Source: Epichloe hybrida
Lineage: Eukaryota; Ascomycota; Sordariomycetes; Hypocreales; Clavicipitaceae
Assembly: GCA_019022495.1 (NCBI GenBank)
Contig: JAFEKR010000021.1
Coordinates: 124,001-188,000, forward strand
Length of the DNA stretch: 64,000 nt
Direction of reading: 5' to 3'
In this document: positions 1 to 10,913 of the stretch, one piece after another
How positions within the stretch are numbered: the stretch's first letter is position 1
Layout: the number at the start of each line of letters is the position of its first letter
The notes under the pieces: generated by a model
The model's input: the letters and a program-made list of their open reading frames with translations, nothing else
The model's database searches: none
Told to the model about the DNA's origin: nothing
Made by a program: the position numbers and the translations under genes

Positions 1-61
1 TTGGCTCTCGATAACCCCATCTCTTGTAATGACTTGACTGACAGAGGACTTCACCTTGCAG

Positions 62-521
62 ATTCGATTCGTCCGTCGGCCGTGGCGACTTTGTCGTCAA
101 GATTGGCGTTGGTCAGGTCATCAAGGGTATGCGGAAACATCACAATTGCGATTTGGAACTGGAACTGGAACTGGAATTGGAATTCGAATTCGAATTCGAA
201 TTCGAATTGGGTAGAAGTCAAATCGCTAACGTACACATGCAGGCTGGGACGAAGGGGTCACCCAGATGAAGGTTGGCGAGAAGGCTACCCTCGACATCTC
301 CCCCGACTACGGATACGGTGCCCGGTGAGCTTCGAGACAGCACATATACATTGTAGCTATGGCCTTGTCAGACTAACAAAGGATGCTATAGCGGCTTCCC
401 TGGCCACATCCCCCCCAACTCCTCACTCATCTTGTGAGTCAACATTTTCTCTGCCAATTCGGTTGTTTTCATCCCCTTCTAACATGCTCTTAGCGATGTT
501 GAGTTGAAGAAGGTTGCTTAG
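62..521 (+). CDS. FPR1: FK506-binding protein 1 (FKBP12-type peptidyl-prolyl isomerase), 3' part
   Basis: Small cytosolic prolyl cis-trans isomerase, the receptor of FK506 and rapamycin. Four exons can be read: 62-126, 243-324, 392-433 and 494-521, with GT..AG introns 127-242, 325-391 and 434-493 whose phases agree. The spliced frame starts [20 protein letters not shown], then KGWDEGV, then [15 protein letters not shown], and ends [14 protein letters not shown]. Pocket residues of the family are visible: the Phe-Asp pair of FDSS, Val-Ile and Trp of QVIKGW, Tyr of YGYG, Ile of HIPP and Phe of IFDVEL. A Phe stands where the human protein has His87. Bases 1-61 end in an acceptor (CTTGCAG) and look like an intron, so the N-terminal third lies outside the window. 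The first visible intron contains a simple repeat. Confidence 0.93.
156..210. repeat. Hexanucleotide microsatellite inside an FKBP intron
   Basis: A GGAACT tract passes through GGAATT into an AATTCG tract, with about nine units in all. The AATTCG part contains repeated GAATTC palindromes. It lies wholly within intron 127-242, so it does not alter the protein. Confidence 0.85.
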
Positions 522-2861
522 ATTAACGGAAGTCTAAACATGAAGGTGTTGAGCGATGCTTGTGTGGGCGAAACGAGATAGATTCCATTTAGAGATCCAT
601 CAGCAAAATGAATGCGCCTCGTGCCTCGGAGTTTAGCTCAACTTGCCACAAAACATGCCAGCCTTTTTCCTGACATCGTAGATTATCGTCCTTGAACATA
701 CCGCCTGGGTTTGAGTCCCAGCTTAGCATGTCCATGGCGCGCGATTTTCTCAATAGCGAAGGAGATTCAAGACTTGTTCATGCAATTTTCGGGTACGACA
801 CCTTACCATTGCAGATGGTCAATGAGCCACGAATTGGCACTAGACGAGTGCAACGACACATTGGGTTTCCAACGTGCTTGTATTCATATCGTCGGCTGAC
901 CGTGACTGCAGATACCAGGCCCTTAAGAAGAGATGTGGAAAACAAAATGTACCTGATGATCTGATTGGCAATCCTGGAATGGCGGATGGCGGATCAATCT
1001 GTAGGCCCAAACAACCCAACGAAGTTTGCACTTGGCAACATTCCCAACAGTATCAAAGTCTCATTTACTCGGCAGGGCAGTTGTTCGTTGTGGAACTTTG
1101 CCGTTGCGGTTTGTGTCGGTCCTATTTTCCGAATATATGGGAGGTCATCCATTCGCTGACATGCGGAACTGACTCAATGTACTAAGACAAAGGGGTCGCG
1201 AAAGCATGCCAGCGAGAGAGACGGGTTTGGAAGGAACTCCTCGCCGGTTACACCGCCGACTCCAGCGTGAAAACCTCCAAGATCCGTGCCGACGGGTTCG
1301 GGAGCTCATTGTAGGAGGTATATCGCGAAAAGACGGGGCAGGCAGAGATGGTCGGGACGTGGATTTGGGGCCTCATCCAATCTTCAGACGAGAAGATGCG
1401 ATCGGGCATCAAAGTACTTTCAAACCCATCTGTGCAACCACAGAAATGAGATCGGCGCATCTAGATGACTTCTGCAAGCCAACTACTGGCGCCGCGATGA
1501 ACCTGCCGCGGAAAGGATGATGGATTTGATGAAACGAACGAGGACAGCGGACTTTATTCAAGCGGGCATAATCCGTAGCATTACATACATACATGGTGAT
1601 GATATACCTCGGATCGCAGTCCGTACTATTATTGTCTGGAGAGAGGTTTACGGAATTGCCGGCAATCGACTTGGCCAATTGTTCGGACATGCTTACCAAC
1701 CCTACATACGCCGCAATACGCCGTAACCGTCATCTTCTCGCTGTCTGCCTTTTCACGGCTCAACAACAATAACAACAAAGCGCACCCCCCCCGCCTTGGT
1801 CAAATATTGCATTCGCGGCGTTTACGAGACTGTCGCGGCTTGAAGCGGCAGAAGATAGGTGGTTGGGCCGCTCCCCGCATGGATCACAAACTGTTCGTGG
1901 CTTACATAAGACTAAGATGCACTAACGGGAAGGTGAAAGGTTTTTTTTTTTTTTTTTTTTTTTTCAATATACAACATGACAGCAAGCTATTATTGTACAT
2001 GGTAACAGAGCGGCAGCTGGCCCATGCAATCCTGTCGGCACGGGTGTTTACATGTAGCCGTACATATACAACATAACATGACTTGACAACCCCCTACCCC
2101 TTTTGCTCACCGCGGAGGGGCCTCGCAGTAAACTGTTCCCTTCTTATTATTTTCACACTCAGCCACCCCGTGACTATTCATCGATGCTACCATTACTTGT
2201 GTGCGGTATTTGAAATCACCATGCTGATTTGGCATACACTAGAGCGCAGTTAGCATTAAGACTACTAAATGGACAGGAATAATATGCGTCACTGTTATCT
2301 TACGCAACGAGCTTTTTCGCCGTTGGCTTTGCAACCGCCATCGCTCGGAGTTTCGCCGCTCATGCAGTACATAGGGAAGGGTTTTAGGTTGACAGGGGCG
2401 CTGCTACCATCATCATCATCGGCATCAGCCATGACCATAGCTGGGATTAAGAGGAGGAGCAAGAAGGGCTTCATTTTGGCCGTCTAGTACGAATTAGATT
2501 GGAGTTGCAAGTAAAAAGGAGGAATGTACTAGTAGGCTGCCTTTACATATATATACTTGCGAAACGGAATCTCTACATAGAAGCCTACGGAGTACTAGGA
2601 AGTGTTTTGTGTTTTAAATTTCAGGAGTTTATTATGCGATTATTATTAGGCTATATAAGCGGTAGAAAGCTAACTTCAGGATAATACTCCGTAAAAGGGT
2701 AATTGTTACGTGCTAGCTCTTGTTAGGGGCATACATATTAGAGGCAGAAACGGCAGAAACAGACGGAGGATCTTCGGATCCCTTTGGGAATTAAGGGCTA
2801 TTACCTAGCTATAAGCTAGCCACGTGAGCGTAAAGCAGGGTGGGTATATAGCGAAGGCTGC
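522..2861. other. Gene-poor interval after FKBP
   Basis: No coding region is supported here. The open frames are short, overlap on both strands and show no recognisable domain. There is a run of more than 20 T near 1940-1964. Two copies of the intergenic word TACTCCGTA occur at 2586-2594 (reverse) and 2685-2693. The DNA from about 2490 on is more A/T-rich than the genes. Confidence 0.5.
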
Positions 2862-3112
2862 CTATCTCCTAAGGCTTCATACACCTTGTGAAGTCACGTT
2901 AACTGTGGTCTATATCCAATCGGATAGGAGTGGATTAGAGGTACATTTGCTTATATATATAAATAGGCTAATAAGTAATGTACATACTGCTTATTTTTCC
3001 TGTATAGATTGCTACAGTATAATTTCGCGTACTTACGTGGTCACTAACCTTGTGGCAGGGGGCGTGTCGGGGCCCCACTAACCCACAAGGTGTATGAAGC
3101 CTAAGGAGATAG
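2862..3112. mobile_element. MITE-like element, long copy
   Basis: The ends form a terminal inverted repeat of roughly 28 bp: CTATCTCCTAAGGCTTCATA at the left is matched by TATGAAGCCTAAGGAGATAG at the right. No transposase frame lies between them. The first 85 and last 45 bases resemble those of the shorter element at 3472-3611, so both are members of one family. The extra middle (about 2950-3065) is A/T-rich. No convincing target-site duplication was found. Confidence 0.75.
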
Positions 3113-3249
3113 AGGTAAAAGGTTAGAATTTGAAACATTTATGCACCTACCTATGTACGTCGCGTTGTTTTAGCTTCGTATGAGAATCTAGTTATCCCTC
3201 TGTTCATCACCATCCTGACCGAAGTCGTGACAGCTCTGCACGACAAGGG

Positions 3250-3282
3250 GTCGAATCCGTCAGAGGGGCCAACGGATTCGAC
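3250..3282. repeat. Perfect 11-bp hairpin
   Basis: GTCGAATCCGT (3250-3260) is followed by an 11-base loop and its exact reverse complement ACGGATTCGAC (3272-3282). It lies between the two MITE-like elements. It is not a tRNA, although a TCGAATCC word is present. Confidence 0.7.
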
Positions 3283-3471
3283 AGGTCATAAGTCGCACTA
3301 AGTTTACTTGTACGGACCGTAAAAGCTACTTTTATTAGGGGCAATGTGTGATGTAAGTTGGCTGTTCTCTACTTCCAAAGTGCTGACTCTGGCCTTATAG
3401 CGGTCTCCTATGACCACACGCATTCTGCCACGTAACAGTGATAAGCCTATTGAAACACGTTGCCCATTGGT

Positions 3472-3611
3472 CTATCTCCTTGGACTCGGTCCACCTTATG
3501 GAGTCACGTTAACTAGGGTCTGTATGTAGCCAATTAGATCAAAGTAGACTAGAGATACATACAATTTTCGGGCCCCATAGACCCACAAGGTGGATCGCCT
3601 CTAAGGAGATG
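3472..3611. mobile_element. MITE-like element, short copy
   Basis: Second member of the family seen at 2862-3112. The left end CTATCTCCTTGG and right end CTAAGGAGATG are imperfect inverted repeats. The shared internal words include GAGTCACGTTAACT, GGGCCCCA and CCCACAAGGTG. At about 140 bp it is non-coding and looks like an internal-deletion derivative. Confidence 0.7.
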
Positions 3612-5653
3612 TGTACGTGCCCTTTGCAGATAGATGTCGTGGCTTATCAAAAAGCAGATGCTATTAGCAGATATATAACAAAAAACCAAAAAAAAAATCA
3701 TTAAACATAGATAGGAAGTAAAGGAACAAGATAGACTGCTAAAACCGTCGCCAACGAAGGAGATATGTATGGAGCAATAAGCTGAAACTGGCAACTGGTT
3801 CCCGTGCCACGCCCCACCTTTTTCGGGTACCGGATTCATTCCTCCAACCAAAAAAAAGGTAGGGCGTGGCACACGAGTCGCTAAGCGGCTCATGCTTTTT
3901 TTTCCCCAAATGCATCCACAGCGGGTGGACGAGACGGCGGAACATGACGGGAAATCAGGGCGTGTAAATCCATAATGCGTACTCCGTACCGAGACAGCAA
4001 AGCGATAAAGGGGTTTCTGTTTGAAAAAGTGACTGCTTTCGTGTTATTTGTTCCCCGTTGGCCACGAACGTGCTGTCTCTGACGGAGATGACCTCTGGCG
4101 TAAAAAAAAAAGGGGAGGTGGGGATTTGCGTTTCGAACCACGAGCGGATGGTCGGATGGCGGAAGCCGGAAGCTTGAAAATGTTTGAAATGGAGGCTGGC
4201 CCCAATGAGCTTGGAACGTTCTGGACACGGCAAGCAATGGTCGACTCAATGGCGCCTCGATCAAAAGAGAACGATGGACTAATACATGTATGTAAGGTAC
4301 GGACTAGGAATGAAGAGAAGCAGAAACTAGGTTCATCGAGATGAGCCCATTGTCCAAGGGGTTCGTAGCCACTTGTTTGCGATTTTGGAACAATGAAGGA
4401 AAAAAAAAAAAAAAAATTTTTAAACCCATCGGACCCCTTGCCCTTTCCTCGCCCCCCCCCCTGGGTTGTGACATGGTTTCGATGTAATCGAGATTGGATC
4501 AATGTCAACACCCGTACTCCGTATATCATGTATAATAGTGAGAGAAATATACACATGGCTCGGTCTGGTTGCTTGAGAAAGCACTTGCTTCGTCAGCAGT
4601 GACTCATGTCTGCAAATAACTCCCCGTCCCGTCAGTCAGCGTTGTTCTGCAAGCATTCGGCTTCGTCCGCCAGACCGCCTTTGTTTCAGAAAAATTGGAA
4701 AAAAAAGGCTAAATTCTAACTAACAAAACATTTATTCTCAGGCTATCCGTGTAAAGGCACATAATATTCCCCCGTGGTAATTCTTTTTTTCTTTTCCCAT
4801 TATTATGTATCCCGGAAAGTTTGTGCGCTAGCATCGGTGGCATCGGCGTGGTTGCCGTGCCGTGCATGCGAGCATGATGTGATGTTTTTTTTGTTTTTTT
4901 TTTGTTTTTTTTTTGTTCATGGTCTGGTTCTAGTTTCTGTCAAGTCGGTACTTTGAGATGGAACCTGCCCACTTGGCTGTGTCGCCCACAGCGGCTGCGT
5001 CCACTCCCTTCCCGGCCCCCTCCCCCCCACCCTCACATGAAGCTCTGGCCGTGATGCCGCAGGGCCAGTCAAGCAGGAAGAGAAGCCCGCCGCACCTAAT
5101 ATACCATTGGCCCCGTTTTGAAATTCTACAATTGAGTCCCGCCAGCGAAGGGAGAAGAAGGAAAAAAAAAAAAAAAAAAAAGTTCTTTCACGGAGCATTA
5201 ATACGCTTTAGGAAAGGACGCAAAAAACACACACAAAAGCGTAGTAGAACTCGGGCCCACCGTACCGCGCCGGCCACGAACCACAAGTTCATGTGGGAAT
5301 TTCTGAACCGCAGATTCACACCCCGTCAATCCGACCTTCCTCCCAAGATCATGCACACTTGCAAAACCCCAAAATCTACGTGCTCGCCGAAGAGCAAGCA
5401 GAAAAGAACAAAGCAACAACGACAAGAAAATGCAACAAGACGAAACCAGCAAGCAAGCAAGCCCTAAAGCCTGGTCATGTCCCTCCCGCAATGACGACGA
5501 CCCAGGCTGGCTTTTTCCCAGCAACATGCATGAGCATCCACGCTCCCTCGCATTGCGTAAAGAAGAAACATACCACATCTTATTACTCTAGTGACGGTGG
5601 CAACAAAAAACGTGTCTGAACTTGCCCGCAATTCATAAACCCACCTTCACCAG
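3612..5653. other. Gene-poor interval with A/T homopolymers
   Basis: No coding region is supported. The interval has poly-A or poly-T runs near 3680, 4105, 4400, 4885-4916 and 5163-5180, and TACTCCGTA at 3980-3988 and 4515-4523. The frames at 4958-5467 are low-complexity (Pro/Lys-rich) and carry no domain. An intact 5' part for the coiled-coil fragment at 5654-6111 was looked for here and not found. Confidence 0.5.
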
Positions 5654-6111
5654 CCCACCAAACGTAAGGTTGAAGATCGTGTCCAGGCGTGCGACACCGA
5701 GCAGGCAGCTCTGGCCACGGAGCTTGTTCATACTAAAGTCGAGAACGAGGAGCTCCGAGACGAGAACGAGAGCCTCAAGGGCCAGGTCAAAGAGCTGAGA
5801 GTGGTCATTGAAAAGCAGCCCGCCGAGATCGAGGAAACATGGAAGATGGAACGAGACGACTTGATGAGGCGAAACGAAAAAGTACACGAAGAAAATCAAA
5901 GAGTGGAGAAGGAATTGGCCGATCTCGAAGAACAGCTGGTGCTAACTAAGATGCGTTACGCAGAGGTACGTGGCCAGAGCCAAGCAAGAGTTTAACAAAT
6001 GTACAGCAAGTCTTCCGAATCCAACACTGACATGAATCTCCGCTCTAGATCGATTCCCAGCACGAAGAGCTGAAGCGCAAATGGGCCGATCTCAAGCGCC
6101 AGTTCGCGTAG
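5654..6111 (+). pseudogene. Orphan 3' end of a coiled-coil protein gene
   Basis: An open frame from about 5654 to 5965 joins across a clean intron (5966-6048, GTACGT..CTCTAG) to exon 6049-6111, which ends QFA-stop. The roughly 125 residues are almost all heptad-like coiled coil, rich in Glu, Lys and Leu, for example ENEELRDENESLKGQVKEL, and end with DSQHEELKRKWADLKRQFA. The frame is closed by a stop just upstream, near 5637. No plausible upstream exon or start codon was seen in the 5 kb before it. The character resembles the C-terminal coiled coil of fungal Gyp5/Evi5-like Rab GTPase-activating proteins, but this is only a resemblance. It may be a truncated relic, a rearrangement scar, or the last exons of a gene with a very long intron. 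Codon use looks intact and there are no internal stops. Confidence 0.55.
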
Positions 6112-6934
6112 TGCCAGGGGAATGCATGTGCAAACCCACATCTAAACGCACGTTTCTACGTACAAAAATTCGTTCCGTCCTAAGCTATTGCATGACGTTG
6201 CGAATGGCATCCCACTACCTGGATACACCAGATGGGTGCAGCGAGAAAGTAAATGAACAGCTGGTTAGTTGTTCTACAATGGCCCCTCCCCAGTGCATAC
6301 GGCAACAACCTCTTTGATCCTCAGTGGGGGAACATTTCTTTATCGGGGTGGGTGGGCCCGAAACAACAGAAGAGGAATGAACGGCTGGATTACCAGGAGG
6401 TCGATTGTCACGATATAGACACGGAAAATAGTAGAAAAGTGTCAAAAATGGAAAAGAAGACATAACGATGACGGCAACATGAAGCTAGGTACCTGGCTTG
6501 TTTTTGTTTGTGGTGATTCTGATCATAGATAAGTGACAAGACCCATAGACAACGAGCATAGAATAGAAAATCGACGTCACTGCTGTAGGCGCAACAACCA
6601 TATGACGAGACAGAAGACGTGATAATTGTTACGAGTCATTACTGCACTTTTCTCTGTGTGGAAAAAAAAAAAGGTCTCTTTTATCATTTCCCCTATGGAC
6701 TGACCACCCTCATTCCGATGCTTTATGTGAGAGCCCCCCAAGACAAACGGTAGAAATCCCTGAACACCATAAGCACAAATGGGTAAAGAGAGGACACAAG
6801 GATGGGGAAAGAAGATGGACCGAAACCATAATCATGTTCTCCCTGTCCTCTTATCATGTCCAAGCAACACGACTTTCACGTGACTCGTTCTTCTCTTTTT
6901 TTACATTCGTCAAGAGTATGAATTACTACTACGC
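6112..6934. other. Convergent intergenic interval
   Basis: Non-coding 3' flank between the coiled-coil fragment (+) and the eS8 gene (-). Nothing beyond a short poly-A run near 6661 was recognised. Confidence 0.5.
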
Positions 6935-7693
6935 TTACTTGTGCAGCTTGCGCTGGTAGAAAGCAAGCTCCTCTCCCTCCAAGATGTAACCATCGCAGCG
7001 ACCAGACTGACCGGGACGGCTGGAAATGATGGCGTACAGACGACCAGCCTCGAACTGCTTCTCGATGACAGCGTCGACCTTGCCGCCGGCAGCGAAGCGC
7101 TCAGCCTGCTTCTTCTCGACCGCCTTGCTCTTCTTGACCTCCTCTTCGGTCTTGCCCTCCTTGGCGGCCTGGGCCTTCTGACGTCTGCGGCCGATGGGCT
7201 GGCCATAGTGGGCCTCGTACCATTGTCGGAAGGGAGCGGCGTCGACCTGGACGACGGCGCTGCGGGTCAGGGTGTTGGTGCGGACGAGTTCGTTGTTGGA
7301 AGGATGGTAGGCGACCGCGATGACACGCGTCTTGCGGGTGCAGCCCTCCGAGGCCCAGGCGAAGTTGCCAGAGTCGAGACGCAGAGCACGATACTTGTGG
7401 TTGCCTCCGCGGGTGCGGACAGTGTGAACGCGCTTGGCACCAATACGGGTGTTGGCACCCTGGCGGCCAGCTTCGAAAGCGCGCTTCTTCCCTGTTGGTA
7501 TAGGTCAGAACGTATGGTTCTTTCAAGAATTTTTTTTTATAAAAAAAAATTCGAAAAAGTATCATACGGGCTTTCGAGTATCAACGACAACAAAAAAAAA
7601 AGACGAGTATTATAAAGTCTATTACGCACGGTAGTAGGCGCGCTTGGCACCGGAGGCGGAGCGCTTGTGGCGGGAGTCGCGAGAGATACCCAT
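6935..7693 (-). CDS. RPS8: 40S ribosomal protein S8 (eS8)
   Basis: Small-subunit ribosomal protein of the cytosolic ribosome, 206 aa, usual length for fungi. Exon 1 (7693-7630) encodes [21 protein letters not shown]. Intron 7629-7492 (GTGCGT..AACAG) follows, then exon 2 (7491-6935). Family hallmarks are the N-terminal [10 protein letters not shown], the [20 protein letters not shown] block, and the end [20 protein letters not shown] followed by FYQRKLHK. The coding intron contains A/T homopolymers. A second intron probably lies in the 5'UTR (see 7705-8031), an arrangement common in fungal ribosomal protein genes. The gene is convergent with the fragment at 5654-6111. Confidence 0.97.
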
Positions 7694-7704
7694 GACTGCG
7701 AGCT

Positions 7705-8031
7705 CTAAATAGAGAGAGAAGACGGGTTAGCCTTTCTGGTGTGAGATGAGAGTGGCTTGGGGCAAAAGAGATAGTGGCAGCGAGGCTTTGCCAAAGAGAG
7801 AGAGAAAACTCGAGGCCCCAAGTCGGATAAAACGCAAAAGAAAAGGGTGACATTTATCGTATCGCAACACTGATCATCGAAATACAGTCGTTCAATTCGA
7901 GACTCGAATCCCAAGGACATGAATGCCGCGGGCGTGGCATCGAAAGTCGAGTTCGTTTTCGTGATTGCGTATTCGACATGTCCTTTCGTTCTCTCTCTCT
8001 TGATTGCTTGCTTGATTGCGTGAAGACTTAC
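7705..8031 (-). other. Probable 5'UTR intron of RPS8
   Basis: On the minus strand a consensus donor GTAAGT (8031-8026) is followed by an acceptor TAG at 7707-7705, a dozen bases before the eS8 ATG. The 327-bp stretch carries no coding frame linked to the gene. It is inferred from splice signals only. Confidence 0.55.
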
Positions 8032-8702
8032 CTGATGATTATGCTGCACCAGGCAATCGAGTTGGCGACGGATGTGGAAAGGGAAGGAGGATCAGCGTTT
8101 GGGGGTAGGCCGAAGTCGACGAGGGCTGGATTACGTCGAGAAATTGTAGTTGTGGGTTTTTTCTTTCGCTAGCCCCGAGGGGTACGTACCGACCATGAGG
8201 GCTACGGAACAATTGGTTTTACCGTGCTTAGCGAAGGAGGGGCTATAATATCTCCAGAAGCAAATGGCAGATCTTGGTTGGTTGACATAGTTGCGCCGTC
8301 GGAAAGAGGATTTGGCTCCACCTTAAACTTGCGCTTTGCCGTCAACGTCTCCTGTCTTTTCCTCGGCACGAAGGACGTGCAAGACATAAACCGGTCAATG
8401 GGAAGAATAAAGTCTGTTCCTGTTTCTGATAGTACTACATTTTTGTCCCGTCTTTTTTAAATAAAATCTTTCTCTCTTTCATGGTCCCCCCTGCTCTGTG
8501 TTGTGCTGCAAATGCGTACCCCAAATTCCTCAATTCTTTACCGGACGTGATATTTATGCAAATCCATGAGGAATGCTTCTCTGCTTGTGTACTTGGCCCA
8601 GATGTTCCATATTCAAACGAAACGCCACGCGAGTTGCAATTTACTTTCCAATATTCACTCCGACCTGCGTCCGTGCGCTCCTTGATTCCAGATTCACCCA
8701 AT
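8032..8702. other. Promoter side of RPS8 and 3' flank of the next gene
   Basis: No gene is supported here. Transcription of RPS8 (leftward) should start in the right-hand neighbourhood of 8032-8200. The rest is 3' flank of the minus-strand gene ending at 8703. Confidence 0.45.
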
Positions 8703-10913
8703 CTAATCATCAAGTTCCTTCTCCATTGTTTGTATGGCGATTCGTAAGTAGTATGGTATCTCTTGTTCTGTAAGAGGCGGCTCGTGGGCAAGATTGCATT
8801 CATCAGCGAGCTCAGTTACGGGATGGATGAAGCGAGTGTCTATCTTCACAGTCTTCATTTGCCAGGGGGTTTTGTGCCCATGCTCGAATACGTTTGCAAT
8901 GGCCTGCGTGCTAATTCCAAGCCTTGGTAGTGGAAAGCGGCGTCCGTGCTGCAATGACCGCTTATCTCCTTCGTCTTTGAATTCGGGCAACGATGGCCAC
9001 GCTACCCATTGAGTATTATCTCGTGAAATGTGCTCCTTGAAACAATTCGGAGATGCGAAAACTGGCGATAACTTGTCCTTGAAATGCTTCCCTTGAAAAA
9101 AAGGGACAAGCTTAATGGCTTCTTCCCCCGAACCCTTCGACCTTGTTCTCTTGCGCTCGATTGTGGCGACCCGCCAGGCCACCTCTCGTGACAGTCGTTT
9201 CTTTTTGATATCCGCCATTTCGGCGCGAAACGCGGTCAACTCGGCTGGGCTTTGTGGCACAAATGGAGAATTGTTGGCTCCCAAGTGGAAGAGATTTGTC
9301 ACCATTCTTTGAAATATCATGCGTTCCTTGCTCGTCTGGCTCATCCATCTCTTAGATTGTGACCATGATCCTGAATCGGTTGCGTTTCTTACAGAGCTGG
9401 CATTGGCTGGCACCTGAGGTGTACTGAATGCCCCTTTATTTGACGCTTGCTTGAAAGTGCCTGACTTTGAGTTTTTATCAGAGTTTGAAATTGATCGCTT
9501 CCGTGATAGATCCTGCCCTGGTGTTCGCTGCTGTGTAGGTTGTTGCGTGCGAAAATTCACCGATGGGCAGGGCTCAGAGTTTCTGTGCCCACGAGTTTCT
9601 CGGCCCAAAGCTGCGGGTTTGTCCTCGAGCAGGGAGTGCATGTTGGAGACGATAACGGGAGAATTTAGACATGAACTTTTGATCTCAGCTGTGCCTTGAA
9701 GGTCTTCCTACATGTGAAGGTCAGTACATTGCATGAGGGGTACACTTATCTGGTCTATCATCTATGGAGATAATGAAGAACTCACTGCGGTTGCCGTATC
9801 TGCCATGGAAAAAATGCCCGACACTTGACCCAGACTGGCGGGTACCTTTGCTGACCGCACGAGGGATTTGCTAATTCCAGGCTCCGGCAGTTGTTGCACC
9901 TCTGCTGATAGAATTTCCCACTGCTCGTGGCTCGCCCGGGAGGAAGAATTTCGACGCATACCGCGCATATGTGATGGGTGCTGCGGACGTTTGGGCCTTC
10001 CAGAAAGTGACAAACCATCCGGACGAAGCGTGTCGGATGATTGCAGGATGTCCAAACTTGGCACATTTGGCGATAGAGGGCCTTTGGCTGACAAAGGCAG
10101 GGTATTATCATCAGGCCACAGCGGGGAGGAAGATGTTGAAGTTGCAGAATTTGGCAAGGATGATAGCATATCAGGATTGAAGCCAAAGTATTGACGACGG
10201 CCATTATGAGATAGTTCTGAGGTTGATCCAATAATGGGAGCCGATTTTCCGCGAGTTCTTCTAGCCGTCTCGCGCAACCCATTTAAATGATTGTCAATAG
10301 CGCATTGTCTGGCGCTAGAGGAGGTGCGCGCCAGAGGTTTCAAACCAGAAACAAGGGCTTTGTAGTCCTTTGTTTTGATATCTCCCCTCAGCTCGTCTTG
10401 TGTGAAGAAATTCTTTGGCACCCACTGCCTTTCCAACTGTCTGCCGTGAGCAGGTTCACTTGTAGAGGATCTTTCTGTCACAACCCCCGGGCTTGGAACT
10501 GCAGGAGCTTGCAGACTATTCATGGGGGCGAAAACAGTGCCCATCGGGCTGAAAGATGGAGAACCATGAAGAGGCTGCGGAGGTGTACCGCAATCATGTC
10601 CTGGCACAATGGCTGGGTTGTACCACGGATGCACACTCCAGCCTTGGTGTGAGCCCAAGTGGAAACCAAGAGGAATGGAAGGGTACGGCGGTGTTATATA
10701 CTCGGAAAACGGTACTTGAAGAGGCGATGAGGATTGTTCCAAGTTGTATGAGATGGGTTCGCTTGTAAGATAGGTTTTATTCGGTTCTCGAACCATGAAA
10801 CGGATGCCTGCAGAGCCAGATGAGCAAACATCTTCATCCAAGGTTGTCACAGATGATGAGCACTCCATATCTGGAGTCGAAAGAGGCGTGAAGTCGTCGG
10901 CGCATGGATTCAT
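8703..10913 (-). CDS. Uncharacterised fungal protein, 710 aa
   Basis: Two exons, 10913-9786 and 9707-8703, joined by a 78-bp intron (GTGAGT..ATGTAG) that keeps the frame open (TATA then EDLQGTAEIKS). The start is the first in-frame ATG (MNPCADDFTPLST). No domain was recognised. The N-terminal half is Ser/Pro-rich and looks disordered, with repeated PLSP/PSP motifs that could be phosphorylation sites. A more conserved-looking block reads QWVPKNFFTQDELRGDIKTK. The C-terminal part (about residues 500-710) is basic then ordered-looking, with RMVTNLFHLGANNSPFVP, WVAWPSLPEFKDEGDKRSL and a Leu/Ile-rich end LTEQEIPYYLRIAIQTMEKE. There is no signal peptide or membrane segment. Such proteins are often regulatory or RNA-associated, but nothing here proves a role. 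It is read in the same direction as RPS8 and divergently from TSC13. Confidence 0.8.

Noticed and set aside
3195..3269. tRNA-like segment: CCCTCTG and CAGAGGG ends with a TCGAATCC word
   Set aside because: The ends pair over 7 bp, but no D-arm, anticodon arm or T-stem of the right sizes can be formed; the TCGAATCC belongs to the hairpin 3250-3282.
4958..5467. 169-codon plus-strand frame
   Set aside because: Low-complexity Pro/Lys/Arg composition caused by C-rich and A-rich tracts; no splice link to the coiled-coil exon was found.
6941..7615. 224-codon plus-strand open frame over RPS8
   Set aside because: It is the antisense shadow of the eS8 exon; the minus strand carries a full-length, spliced and highly conserved protein.
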